In this document: positions 9,760-18,802 of the stretch, in pieces
Position numbering within the stretch: position 1 is the stretch's first letter
Layout of the letters: every line of letters begins with the position of its first letter
Assembly (NCBI GenBank): GCA_003427395.1
Contig: BFEA01000403.1
Coordinates: 682,819-704,361 of the forward strand
DNA from: Chara braunii
Lineage: Eukaryota; Streptophyta; Charophyceae; Charales; Characeae
Direction: 5' to 3'
Length of the DNA: 21,543 nt
Notes under the pieces: model-generated
Told to the model about the DNA's origin: nothing
What the model saw: the letters and a program-made list of their open reading frames with translations, nothing else
Database searches by the model: none
Position numbers and translations under genes: made by a program

Positions 9760-10710
9760 AGTAGAGAGTGAGTGGGCGTGCAGTTTTGAGGCGCCCGTGA
9801 TGTTGTTCCTATTGATATTATAGAATATTCGTTTTTGTCGGCCAAGTTTTTGACTTTGATTAAAATAAGACTGAACATGTTTCTTCTTGTTGTTATGACG
9901 ACAACGTGTGTGAGTTATGAGGGCCCTTGGGAGTGATGAGAGTGATAGGGAGTAGAACACAGGCTGAGCCGCCGCGCAGTAGGCACAGGGTTTGCCGACC
10001 GTGGGTTTTGTCGGTAGGTAGGAAGAATGATATTGGAGTGTTTAGCGGACCTCTATGTGTACCGCCTGTTTATATGGGTTTCTGTTGGTGCTTGTCTCAA
10101 CCTTGGGGACTAGTACTATTGGTAATGTCATTAGAGTTTTATGCGGCAAACATGAAGATCAAGGTCGACGACCGGCGGGGATGGAGCGATTGAAGATACT
10201 TAGGGGTCGAGGGTCCGACGGACTATCCTCCTGGTTTTGTTGTCGGCCCATCCGTGGGTCCGGTTGACGCAACTGAGAGGGGGCTCCAACATTCTCCCTC
10301 CCCAAAGCACCAATTCTCGATGTTCACATCTTTATTTTTTTTAATTTTTTTTTTAATTATTTTAGTTGCTGGTCCTGTTTCTGGGACGTGGCAACAACAT
10401 CGGTACTAGAGTTGTTTGAGGGGTACCCAAGCGTGGGATGAAGATGTCAGCAGTTGTAATCTCCGCGAAGTGGTCGTCATGGCAGTCGAGGACCTTGAGC
10501 ACGTGCCTTCTTTTGGCGGGCTAGTTTGGGTTCCTACATGTTCGGGATTCTAGTGAAATTCCTGTATCCTGCCTATCTGAAAAACGTGGAGCAAGAAGTC
10601 AACATACATGCGGGTTTGTGGACAATTAGCGCACGAGACGGAAGACATCGAGTGGGGGGAACTTTTTGCGGGGCCACCGTCCACCAATCAAGATCTGCTG
10701 TGAGAGATTC
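9760..10710. other. Stretch with overlapping short frames, no supported gene
   Basis: Frames of 60-90 codons occur on both strands and overlap each other (for example 9927-10193 plus, 9730-9960 minus). None has a recognisable motif. A T-rich run lies at about 10330-10360. Confidence 0.45.
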
Positions 10711-10890
10711 GAGTGTGAGCATGCCCCTTGGGACCCACCAGATGGTGAGCCGTGCCTGGCCGCAGTGGGAAGGGCGCTCCATGGCGGAAGGCATGCTTCG
10801 AGTGTGAGCATGCCCCTTGGGACCTAAAAGATGGTGAGCCGTGCCTGGGCGCGGTGGGAAGGGCGCGCCAGGGTGGAAGGCGCATGCTGC
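10711..10890. repeat. Tandem duplication, 2 x 89 bp, GC-rich
   Basis: Both units (10711-10799 and 10800-10890) begin GAGTGTGAGCATGCCCCTTG and contain GATGGTGAGCCGTGCCTGG and GTGGGAAGGGCGC. Identity is about 90%. The period is not a multiple of three, so the frames on both strands that cross it (up to 132 codons) read the two copies in different frames. That argues against coding function. Confidence 0.92.
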
Positions 10891-12320
10891 AGCGGTCGCA
10901 TAGGACCCTTTCCCACGTCGGTCTTCGGAAGTTCTCATTTGAATATTTGTTACGACCTCCAAAATCTGCATCGAGACTCACTTCACTTAGGCTCACGCTG
11001 CAAGCTTTGCAACAGGCTCGAACCCTTCTACTCTCGGGGCACGAAATGAATATGTTGAAACGCCCGACCTATGCTCGTGGCCGACACACTAGGCAGGTAA
11101 GCTATTATGCACTCTTTAGTGGATTTTGACATGCATAACCTTTGTCCTACTGCCTATATCAATCTACACTGTTTGTGATGTTTGCGCTAGCGTGCAACTT
11201 TTAGCTTAAATAGTGGCGAGTAGCGTTGTGGTGGATGTCCGCAGCCATACTGTCGAGTAAGGCGTTAGCTGGATCGGGTATAAGGGCGAGAGACTAATCT
11301 AACCGCCTACTAGTAGCTGATATCCTCCGAAGTCCCCATCGAGGTAGAGGGGGACGGAGGGTGGTTCCACTGCTCGACAATAGGGACAAGCACTACGACA
11401 AAAAGATTTGCGAAGAAAGAGGACGAGACTGGCGCATCGCTAATATCGAAGAGAGGAAAGGGATAATAGGCATTGTCTGAATCAGGACGCGAAGCCGTGC
11501 TAGGATCATTCGAAGAAAGGGGATGGCAGAGACGAGCTTCGACAAAGAAGAAAGAAAGGCATAACCCACTTATTTTCTAACAGATTATGGAGGGTGAAGA
11601 AACAGGGAGGGGGGGGTCAGAATGGGTGACCCCGCATCTGAAGTTAAATTAAGTAAACAGTTAGTAGGAAAAGAAAAAAGAAAATGAAAAGTTATGCAGA
11701 GGTAAAATAAAACGATAAGGAAGAAGATGGGAGAGATGGAGGGAGGCATATCCCACCCATTTCTTGATGAAATCGGACAGGGTGAAGGTCGAAGTTAGAG
11801 TTTTCGGGACAGGCGACCATGAATTTGCGCTCACACTTGGATGAGAGTCAATGAGAGGGGAGATAATGTGAAAAGAGAGCGCGAAGGTGACAAAGAAAGA
11901 GGTGGCGAACGAAAGACAAGAGAGAAAAGAGTGTATCTCGCTCAATTTTTAATGAGATTGTGCGAGCAAAGATGGTAATCGAAGGATTTGGGGCATTCCT
12001 GATCAGATGGCCATGCCAAATTTTGAAGATGAGGAGCGGATTTTTTGCTATCAAGGATACGAGATGCGCGATATAAAGACGAAGGCGTCCATGGCGAGAG
12101 TAAAAGTTTAGTATTTCGTCGATACTGAATAAAAAGGGGTGAATGAAGATGCAAAACCGGGGTTTGGAGCTGTGACGAATTGATTGGTGGTCTTAGTTTT
12201 GATAGAGAGGCATTAGTTCATGTGCTAGTGAAGGTAGGACGTGCGTAATGTATAATGGGTTGAGAGAGAGTCAGGCGGGAAGTTGATCTATATTCCCATG
12301 TTATAGCGGGAGTGAAATAA
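10891..12320. other. Purine-rich stretch without a supported gene
   Basis: A plus-strand frame (10752-11129) meets a donor-like GGCAG/GTAAGC at 11097-11098, but most of it lies over the 89-bp repeat. From about 11400 to 12150 the plus strand is GA-rich, so the minus strand yields Ser/Phe/Leu-rich frames (11661-11945, 11848-12054, 11942-12154) that are low complexity. A G8 run occurs at about 11609-11616. No family is recognised. Confidence 0.45.
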
Positions 12321-12324
12321 AATG

Positions 12325-13177
12325 TTAAGTAAGGGTTTTGCATTCTTGCGAGGTAAATGGCGGGGTCAGTTTTGTCAGAGAGATGTTAGTTTGGTGTGGA
12401 AAAGAGGAAGGGGCTACGTTGTGGCCTACGAGAAAAGGGGACAGGAATAAGCACGAATCTCTCCACATATTAATTGCAGATTTATTTTGATTTTGCGCAT
12501 CCTAACAATGGAAGTAGCGTGGGGACACCCGCAGAATCGTAGACTTACCTGTAGTCAGTGGTTGCTCATCATAGAGATGGAAGTTGCCGCACGGTAGCTC
12601 TCTGTGCGCATTGCCAGGAAAACAGTGTATAGCTTCCAAAAGGTTCATGCTCATTTTTACACATCTGATGAAAAGCGGAGTGGGTTTGAAAGGATCATTA
12701 CTACAGTCGTCTTCATCCTCGGTGTTGCTTGTCATGAAAGCCATCCAGGTTCGCCCGCAGTATGTTACCCCGATCCGGACCTACATTCCATAGTCATCAA
12801 CAGACACGCTGCACTAATTATAGTAGTCGTCCCCCTGATTCTAACAGTGGTCGTTAAAAGATATTTTCGTCTATAAGATTGTCACCGAACTGCTAGTTAG
12901 ATCTGACTTTCGGGCTAACCTGGTCGCATTTCCGGTCATGTGCATAACTGCGACAGGAAACAGTCTGGGGCTGCACAGAAAGACCCTCAACCACGATCTG
13001 ATGAGAGATGATGATGTGTGGGAACGTATTTGGTCTTGGTAATGGTCTACAAGGTCGACCTCTTCGGGCACTTCGGTTGATGCAGCGAATGTCATCAGGA
13101 TGCATTGCCAAGTTGTATCCTTCTAGTAGTTGCGTAGGAGTAGTCTGGGCGTTGAGTGCCAAGTAGGAGGAAGGACC
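12325..13177 (-). CDS. Tentative three-exon gene, Cys-containing protein of unknown function
   Basis: A minus-strand model with consistent phases can be drawn. Exon a is 13177-12920 (86 codons, begins GPSSYLALNAQ, ends DRKCDQ before GTTAGC). Exon b is 12780-12549 (begins VRIGVTYCGRTW, contains NTEDEDDCSNDPF, ends at a perfect CAG/GTAAGT donor). Exon c is 12425-12325 (acceptor TTTTCTCGTAG, stop TAA at 12325-12327). The introns would be 139 and 123 nt. The acceptor before exon a is GTGCCCAG at 13178. The frame of exon a stays open upstream to 13288, so the 5' end is undefined. About ten cysteines are spread over exons a and b, which could suit an extracellular or disulfide-bonded protein, but no signal peptide or known domain is seen. 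The GTTAGC donor and one acceptor are weak, and a chance assembly is possible. Confidence 0.27.
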
Positions 13178-13288
13178 CTGGGCACATATGTTGGTGGTGG
13201 CAAGAGTATGGTTTCGTTGACATTCGGATTCGGTACTTTGGCCCTCCGAATAAATGAAAATCAGGCCATTTTTACTTACTGAACATAG

Positions 13289-13816
13289 TTAGATTGTTTT
13301 TGGTTCCAGCGTGATTTTGTAGTTTGGAATTCTTTCATTTCATTACTGCAAATGTGTTGAAGCTCGCTGCAACTAATCATCGCAGTTACACCATAAAAAA
13401 TTTGAATTGTGGCGGTAATGCTACTATTACTACCGAAGTTCAATTTCTGCTACGACCATGTTGTTGTCTCAGTGAGGTGTTGCTACGGTGACCCTGTTAC
13501 TGCTAATAGCTGACAGGGCAATGTTGTTGCCTGTTGAAGTTCAACTTGCTGTTTCGTTAGACTACTAGTCGGGCTCGGGGGCGTTGCTGTTGGCATAATT
13601 GTTAATAGCCAAGCAAGTATTGTTGGGATGCTCAGAGTCTTTCACAGGCAGGGCAGCAAGTTTGACAGGCGGTAGTTGCTGTGACCCACGTGCTTTTTCA
13701 TAGCTCAACCCGGGTTGAGGTTGTCTAGAGTCGTTGCTGCTGTTGTTGAGTGTTGCGTATCTTGCATGGTACAAATCCGTGCATAGTTGGTTTTTGACTA
13801 CGTCCTTACTATGCAC
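13289..13816 (-). other. CAA/CAG-rich minus-strand frame and palindrome
   Basis: The minus-strand frame 13816-13565 (83 residues) is Asn/Gln/Pro/Ser-rich and ends in two adjacent TAG codons. Beyond it, Gln/Thr-rich sequence continues to a good donor-like sequence TTCA/GTAAGT (intron start 13279), but with in-frame TAG codons. The composition comes from CAA/CAG-like motifs (GTTGCTG on plus). It could be a 5' exon of the gene tentatively modelled at 12325-13177, but the phases do not join cleanly, so I leave it separate. A perfect 16-base palindrome CTCAACCCGGGTTGAG lies at 13704-13719. Confidence 0.22.
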
Positions 13817-14464
13817 CCTACTTTGTTTTGCTTAGAAGTTGTTGTGTTTTGCAAAACCACTATGTTGGTCGCGTGTCTTCCGTTGTCGTACGAATACTAT
13901 TGTTACTACTGTGGACTTCAGCATTGTGGTCGCCGTGCATTCGCTGCGTCGACATGTGTTTTGTTGGGTATTATTACGTCCCGAATAGAGCGGAAGCGTG
14001 TGTTTTACTCGAATTGGTCACTTCTAGGCTGCGTACGGTGGTTTGGTCAGGGAAGACGATGCTGCGGTTTAAAAGGAGCGGGGGTGGTCAAGCTGCAGAA
14101 AGGGTGAGGAAAAACGACATTGCGGTTAAAAGAGGGAGGATCGTCAGAAGGTAGCGACTCTACGTTTCAGATTTGATTTTGACAATCTTATTGTGTGTTT
14201 TGACCGTCATTGTGGGGCCCTCATGCGCATACAAATTTCAAGGCCCTCTCACGTGAGTTGAGTTGACCCTCTCTTGGATCTCGAGGGTCAGACTTATCTT
14301 CGTCTGCCCTTCTTACTCCAAGTCTAGACCGAAGTTATGAGAGGAAGGTGGCAGGCGGGATTGAAACGCGTAGGGCCGCATCAAAACTCTGTAGGGAGTC
14401 AACCCATTGATTGTGGGAGCTCTGTCGGAGCCCAGGTGAGAGAAGGTTAACAAAAATTGTATTT
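13817..14464. other. Stretch with overlapping plus-strand frames, no supported gene
   Basis: Two plus-strand frames (13787-14107 and 13828-14154, 106 and 108 codons) overlap in different phases, so at most one could be real. Neither has a known motif. A perfect hairpin TGACCCTC/GAGGGTCA is at 14264-14290. Confidence 0.4.
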
Positions 14465-14860
14465 TTCATCACCACTTCAGGACACCCTTCACCACTTCAA
14501 GATGCAGTCTGCCTAAACAGGTGGTTTTCAGGGTCTTCGGACCTTTCACCACTTCAAGACCATTCAGGTCTGAATATCCTGAATGGTACTGAAGTGGTGA
14601 GAGCTAAGAAGACCCTGAAAATCACCTGTTTAGGCAGACTCATCCTCAAGTAGTGAAGGGTGGTTTTCATGGTCTTCGGACCTTTCACCACTTCAGGACC
14701 ATTCTAGACTTTCAGACGGCTCAAAACTCTCACTTGACCACTTCAGGACACCCTTCAACACTTTAGGCTGCGGCCTGCCTAAACAGGTGGTTTTCAGAGT
14801 CTTCAGACCTTTCACCACTTCATGACCATTTATGATTTTTAGACTGCACAAAACTCTCAC
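14465..14860. repeat. Composite direct/inverted repeat built on CACCACTTCARGA
   Basis: Three direct copies (about 14465-14568, 14661-14720, 14734-14860) and one inverted copy (14578-14660) share the order CCACTTCAGGACACCCTTC, GCCTAAACAGGTGGTTTTCA, GTCTTCGGACCTTTCACCAC, TTCAAGACCATT. The motif CACCACTTCA with small variants recurs at 14470, 14490, 14547, 14686, 14736 and 14813, and in inverse at 14590. The open frame at 14411-14653 only reflects the repeat. Confidence 0.9.
14485..14660. repeat. Long hairpin, arms of about 84 bases, 9-base loop
   Basis: The left arm 14485-14568 (starts CCCTTCACCACTTC) and the reverse complement of 14578-14660 match at about 73 of 84 positions with one single-base gap. 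The loop is only TCTGAATAT. A transcript from either strand would fold into one long, nearly continuous stem. This resembles a young inverted duplication or foldback/MITE and has the shape of a small-RNA precursor; no transcription evidence is available here. Confidence 0.93.
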
Positions 14861-15189
14861 TTCATAATTTTCATTCCTGATTTTTCAGCTACCCGATAAT
14901 TGTTTGTGGCCCAGATGGGGTTCTAGAGGCAGGGAACATTCAGGTATAACGATTCGTTTTACACGTGTGATCTTATCTCCTAAACTATACCACCTTTTGT
15001 TATTATTTGCCTGCAAGTATGATTGAAAAAACTAACTACTTTTGTTTATTTTGAGTTAAGAACATGATCTGAAAGGTGAAATTAACAAATATGTATGATA
15101 ACCTAGATTATTTGTGTGAATTCAGACATAATGAATTGAGGAAGGCAGGAGGAAGGTGTTTTGTTTGCGCTTGACTTGGTCAACCAAAG

Positions 15190-16495
15190 GCCGAGTCACT
15201 CTTAAGTTGAATGGTTCAATGCTATGTTTTATTTTTGTTTGGTGGGATGCATGCGTGACGTTTGAGGGCTGGGTTTATCCTAAGTTGGACGGCTCAGTCA
15301 CTTGTTTCTTTTTTGGGTTTCTGAACACGAGGACAAACACCCTAAGTTGGGAAAACTCATATTCCTGATGTTTCTTTTGAATTGTGAAAACTGATCACTT
15401 GTTTCTTTTTGGGTTTTCTGAATATGAGAACGGGCACCCTAAGTTTGGAAGACTCATATTTCTGATGTTTCTTTTAGATTGTTGAAACTGAACTGGGGAC
15501 ATTCTAAGTTGCGTGATCCCAATTCTGCATGTTTCTTCTGAGGGAAAAATGACACGAGACTAAGTGTACCCCTACGTTGGGGCGGTCGAGTCATAAGCCA
15601 TGAACTGAGAAGGTAATCCAAAGTATAAAAAATTGATAATTATATATGCATCTGGCAGGCTGACACCCTAACGTAAGAGATTCAAGCAGTAAGTCAGGTA
15701 TGAAAAAAAAATAAAAAAATAAAAAAAAATAGAATGTGAACGTAACCAGGGCAGATTGAACATGCCCCTAAGTTGGGGCGGTTCAGTCCTATGTTTGTGA
15801 TAACACAAAAAGCAGAAAGTTGGTATAATTTTTTTTAATTTTATTTTTTAAACACAAAGCAGGGTTGGATGTTTCCGTAAGTTGGGTAGGTCTGACCATT
15901 TGCATAAGAAGAAAGAAAGTTATAGAGTTTGTGCAGAGTATGTAAGTATTGTTACAGAGGTTAAGAGTACCCCTAAGTTGGGGCGGCTTAGTAATACATC
16001 GCTTGTAACTTGTTAGGCAGGAGAGACGTACCCCTAAGGTGGGGCGGTCTGACCACATTGCCTTATGTATCCATAAGTTGGGGCGGCCTAGCGATATGCC
16101 CTTTGTCGTTGATGTTATGTACGTTGGATGTACCTTTAAGTTAGGGTGGTTTAACCATTCGTCGTTTGTATTTGTTTAGGTAGGTTAGGCGTATCCCTAA
16201 GTTGAGACAGTCTAATCTTATGTCATATATAATATCCCTTTAGGGCAGACTAGGAATACCCCTAAGTTGGGGCAATCTAGCCTTATGCCTCATGTCGTCA
16301 GTTAGACAGAAGATAGGCATACCCCTTAGTTGGGGTGGTCTGATTATATGCTTTATGTTCGGGGCAGTCAGGAGATACAGTTTCAGTCATGTAAGCTAGG
16401 CATACCCCTAAGTTGGGGCAGTCTAGTTGTGTGTACCCTATTCACTTGCTTAGGCAGGTCAGGTGTACCTCTAAGCAAGGATGGTCTGATCCTAT
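15190..16495. repeat. Degenerate minisatellite with CCCCTAAGTTGGGG box
   Basis: About 18 copies of a box close to TACCCCTAAGTTGGGGCGG are present. TAAGTT-type cores lie near 15203, 15281, 15343, 15440, 15505, 15574 (TACGTT), 15769, 15878, 15974, 16035, 16074, 16137, 16198, 16263, 16327, 16409 and 16471. From 15974 onward spacing is mostly 61-65 bp. Units there also share a left block like TTAGGCAGGTTAGGCGTA and a right block like GGTCTGACC or GGTCTAGCC. The box can pair CCCC with GGGG across a 6-nt loop. Spacing is irregular and copies are weaker in the left half. Short open frames inside are incidental. Confidence 0.9.
15299..15490. repeat. 2 x 97 bp higher-order unit inside the minisatellite
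   Basis: CACTTGTTTCTTTTT at 15299 recurs at 15396. Both copies continue through GGGTTT-CTGAA, CACCCTAAGTT, a GACTCATATT-like block and CTGATGTTTCTTTT. Each contains one copy of the TAAGTT box, so this is a separate local expansion of a longer unit. Confidence 0.85.
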
Positions 16496-16509
16496 TCCGT
16501 AGGAAAGGT

Positions 16510-17060
16510 GGTTTTAGAGGGGGTTAAAAAAATTGAGAGGTTAATGAACTACTTGGCTAAAGATAATGTGGGATTTAGAGAGATGTTGTTTATGCATGCT
16601 CGATTGAGAATACTCGTTTAGGGCACCTCTTGATAGCTTAGTTGCTTTAGATGTTCGCCATGTGCTGGAGCTGTAGCAGTTAGTTGAATTTTAGTATTTT
16701 CTGAGTGAAATTTATTTTTTGTTCAATTTTAACATTCTTTTTGGATAAGTTTATTTTTTATTTTTGGTCTTGTATAAATTTTGGGAAGACATATTTCCTA
16801 GGAGAAACCTACCTCGCTAAAGGAGATTCTGCCGAAATTTTTATTAGTTCAAGGAGTTAGACAAAAATTGACTATGTAAAAGTCAATAGTTAATTTTTAT
16901 CTTGTATTTAGCTTTGTATACATTCTGGGAAGACATTTTCGTATAGGAAGCGCTGCCGAAATTTTCTGCAGTTTAGAGTTAGGATATTTTAAAACTTGAG
17001 AATTCGTCAGTCTGCCCTCGTTTAGGGGATATACTACTGAAATTCTTGATATTTTTAGAC
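16510..17060. repeat. Diverged repeat of TTGGGAAGAC...CTGCCGAAATTTT
   Basis: Segments at about 16770-16914 and 16915-17000 share TTGTATAAATTTTGGGAAGACA or TTGTATACATTCTGGGAAGACA, then CTGCCGAAATTTT and GAGTTAG. A third, weaker copy (ACTGAAATTCTT) lies near 17035. Spacing varies because of indels (144 bp for the first block, 124 bp for the second). No coding potential is seen. Confidence 0.6.
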
Positions 17061-17529
17061 AAATATCAGTGGTCAATTAGGAAGGTAAAATTATCTCATG
17101 ATCACTCAAGCATGGCTTAGGCAGTGACTTGTATTGTATGTCATCTTTATTTCGATTGATTCAAGGCTTGACTAACTTTAAAAGATCTTGTGAAGATCAT
17201 CTTCTGTTATCCTTTGACAACAGGTCGGTTTTCGGTTGAACTCAACTCATTCTCGTTACTCAACCTAAAAGTCTTAGCCCCAGTGGATTGAAATGTTTCT
17301 TTGGGTTCTTACCCAAACTTTTATTAAGTAGACATATTAAAAGGACTGCGTGTTTTATTTTGGAATATTTGACAAAGGTTGGGGTTTACGTGGATAAGGC
17401 AAAGGGGTATGAGTGCAGAGGGCGGTTGAAGTTGACCCCGTGTAGCGCGTGCTCTGTCCATATGGATCTTTGATGTGATTGCAGGTATGTTCTGTGAATT
17501 GAAATTTAGACTTGGTTTTGCCTATGATC
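17061..17529. other. Stretch without a supported gene
   Basis: One 61-codon plus-strand frame (17288-17473) has no recognised motif. No repeat is evident. Confidence 0.5.
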
Positions 17530-17547
17530 ATATATATATATATATTT
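17530..17547. repeat. Short (AT)n tract
   Basis: About eight AT units in otherwise mixed sequence. Confidence 0.9.
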
Positions 17548-18639
17548 GAAGGAAGTCACACCGTGAGGGTGACCGTCTCGTACGAGGCGTATGAATGATG
17601 TGTGCAAGAAAGACCTCTCATAGTTATTATATCATGTTTTTTTGTGTCCGTACGACCTATTGAGGTCGTGCGTAGCGATTAAATAAGTTATGCATTGAGA
17701 GAAAAGGGAGATCCTTTTTTACATTTTGTTTTTTAGAATTATTATAGTTGGACGTTGGAGTCTGTGACGACTGTCAAAGTCAAACCCCTTGACCTGTTTA
17801 CAGGTCTCCGATGATGGAGTCTGTCTGTAGAGCCCAAAACTTTGGCCGTCACAACAGGCTGGAACCTGTATACCACCCACTCTCCGCAAGGTGCAGAAAA
17901 GGATGTGGTACTCAACAACCTTGGCGGTTTGTCTAGCGTCGAGAGATTAACCCGTCAAGGCGCGTGTCAACCGACACTCGAATGTAGAACATGACCCTCG
18001 TGGCCACCGAGGGCCACGCGACTATGGGTACTGTATAGCACATCACCATTATGACTGCTTGTGCATTCATGCATTGGTAGTCGATATAATTAAGACTTGT
18101 GCTGCCATGATATTTAATTAGAGACTGACACGTGATACATGTCTGAACCGAGTACTAAAAGTTATGGGTTAAGCGTAGAAAAAGGGACTAGGCACGACTT
18201 ACGAGTGAAAATGAATTTTGATTTTCGTAAGATGTATCACGTGGTTATATTTGACCGTTCTAGTCGACCGACGTAGGGTTGCGCTCGAGAGATCAGTGCC
18301 TTGGGCAATGATTCCCGTACGTGTCCGATTCGAATGTTAACCTCGGATACACCTTATGCTACAACGAACAAGAATCGCCCTCGGTCGGGCCACCTCTGCG
18401 ATTGCATACGAAAAACCTTCACATGTGATTCGGTAGGTCGGTGGGGATAGGCCGACCTAAGTGATGGTGATAACTTCCGCAGGTGGAGGCAAGTTGTGCC
18501 TTGTGTAACCCTACTCTGTCATAGGGGCCCACGAGAGGAACTGTTGATACACTCGGCCAGAGTACGCTCTCCACGACAAGTTCTGCAAAATCCCGCATGA
18601 CACGGCCGGGAGGGTCCCCCTGTGGAACCGATGAAATCT
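17548..18639. other. Non-coding stretch upstream of the LINE
   Basis: More GC-balanced sequence with no open frame above 60 codons. Small perfect hairpins include ACGACCT/AGGTCGT (17651-17668), GACCTG/CAGGTC (about 17790-17805) and TAGGTCGG/CCGACCTA (18433-18457). It does not read as LINE coding sequence, so the LINE's 5' end probably lies near its right edge. It may be part of another unrecognised element. Confidence 0.45.
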
Positions 18640-18802
18640 TTCCCTCACTTGGAGGGGGGTAAAAACTCTTTTCGCGGCATTATATCAGTCAAAGATCAAC
18701 CATCGGGAAATGATATCACAAAGGGACACTGTAGTCCTGTGATCAACAACTTAACTAGTCTAGCTCAAGTACGAAACCTCTCCATCGAGTTTTTGAAATA
18801 TT

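Noticed and set aside
10573-11129. Overlapping 100-132 codon frames on both strands
   Set aside because: They arise from the 89-bp tandem duplication, and the copies are read in different phases. The GTAAGC donor at 11098 has no convincing downstream partner.
11661-12154. Three minus-strand Ser/Phe/Leu-rich frames
   Set aside because: They are shadows of a GA-rich plus strand, overlap one another in different phases and carry no motif.
13787-14154. Two 106-108 codon plus-strand frames
   Set aside because: They overlap in different phases, have no family resemblance, and their length is within chance expectation for the window.
14411-14653. 80-codon plus-strand frame
   Set aside because: It lies almost wholly in the hairpin repeat and has no recognised motif.
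17548-18639. LTR or LINE 5' region
   Set aside because: No paired LTR, primer-binding site or polypurine tract was found, and no endonuclease motif can be read.
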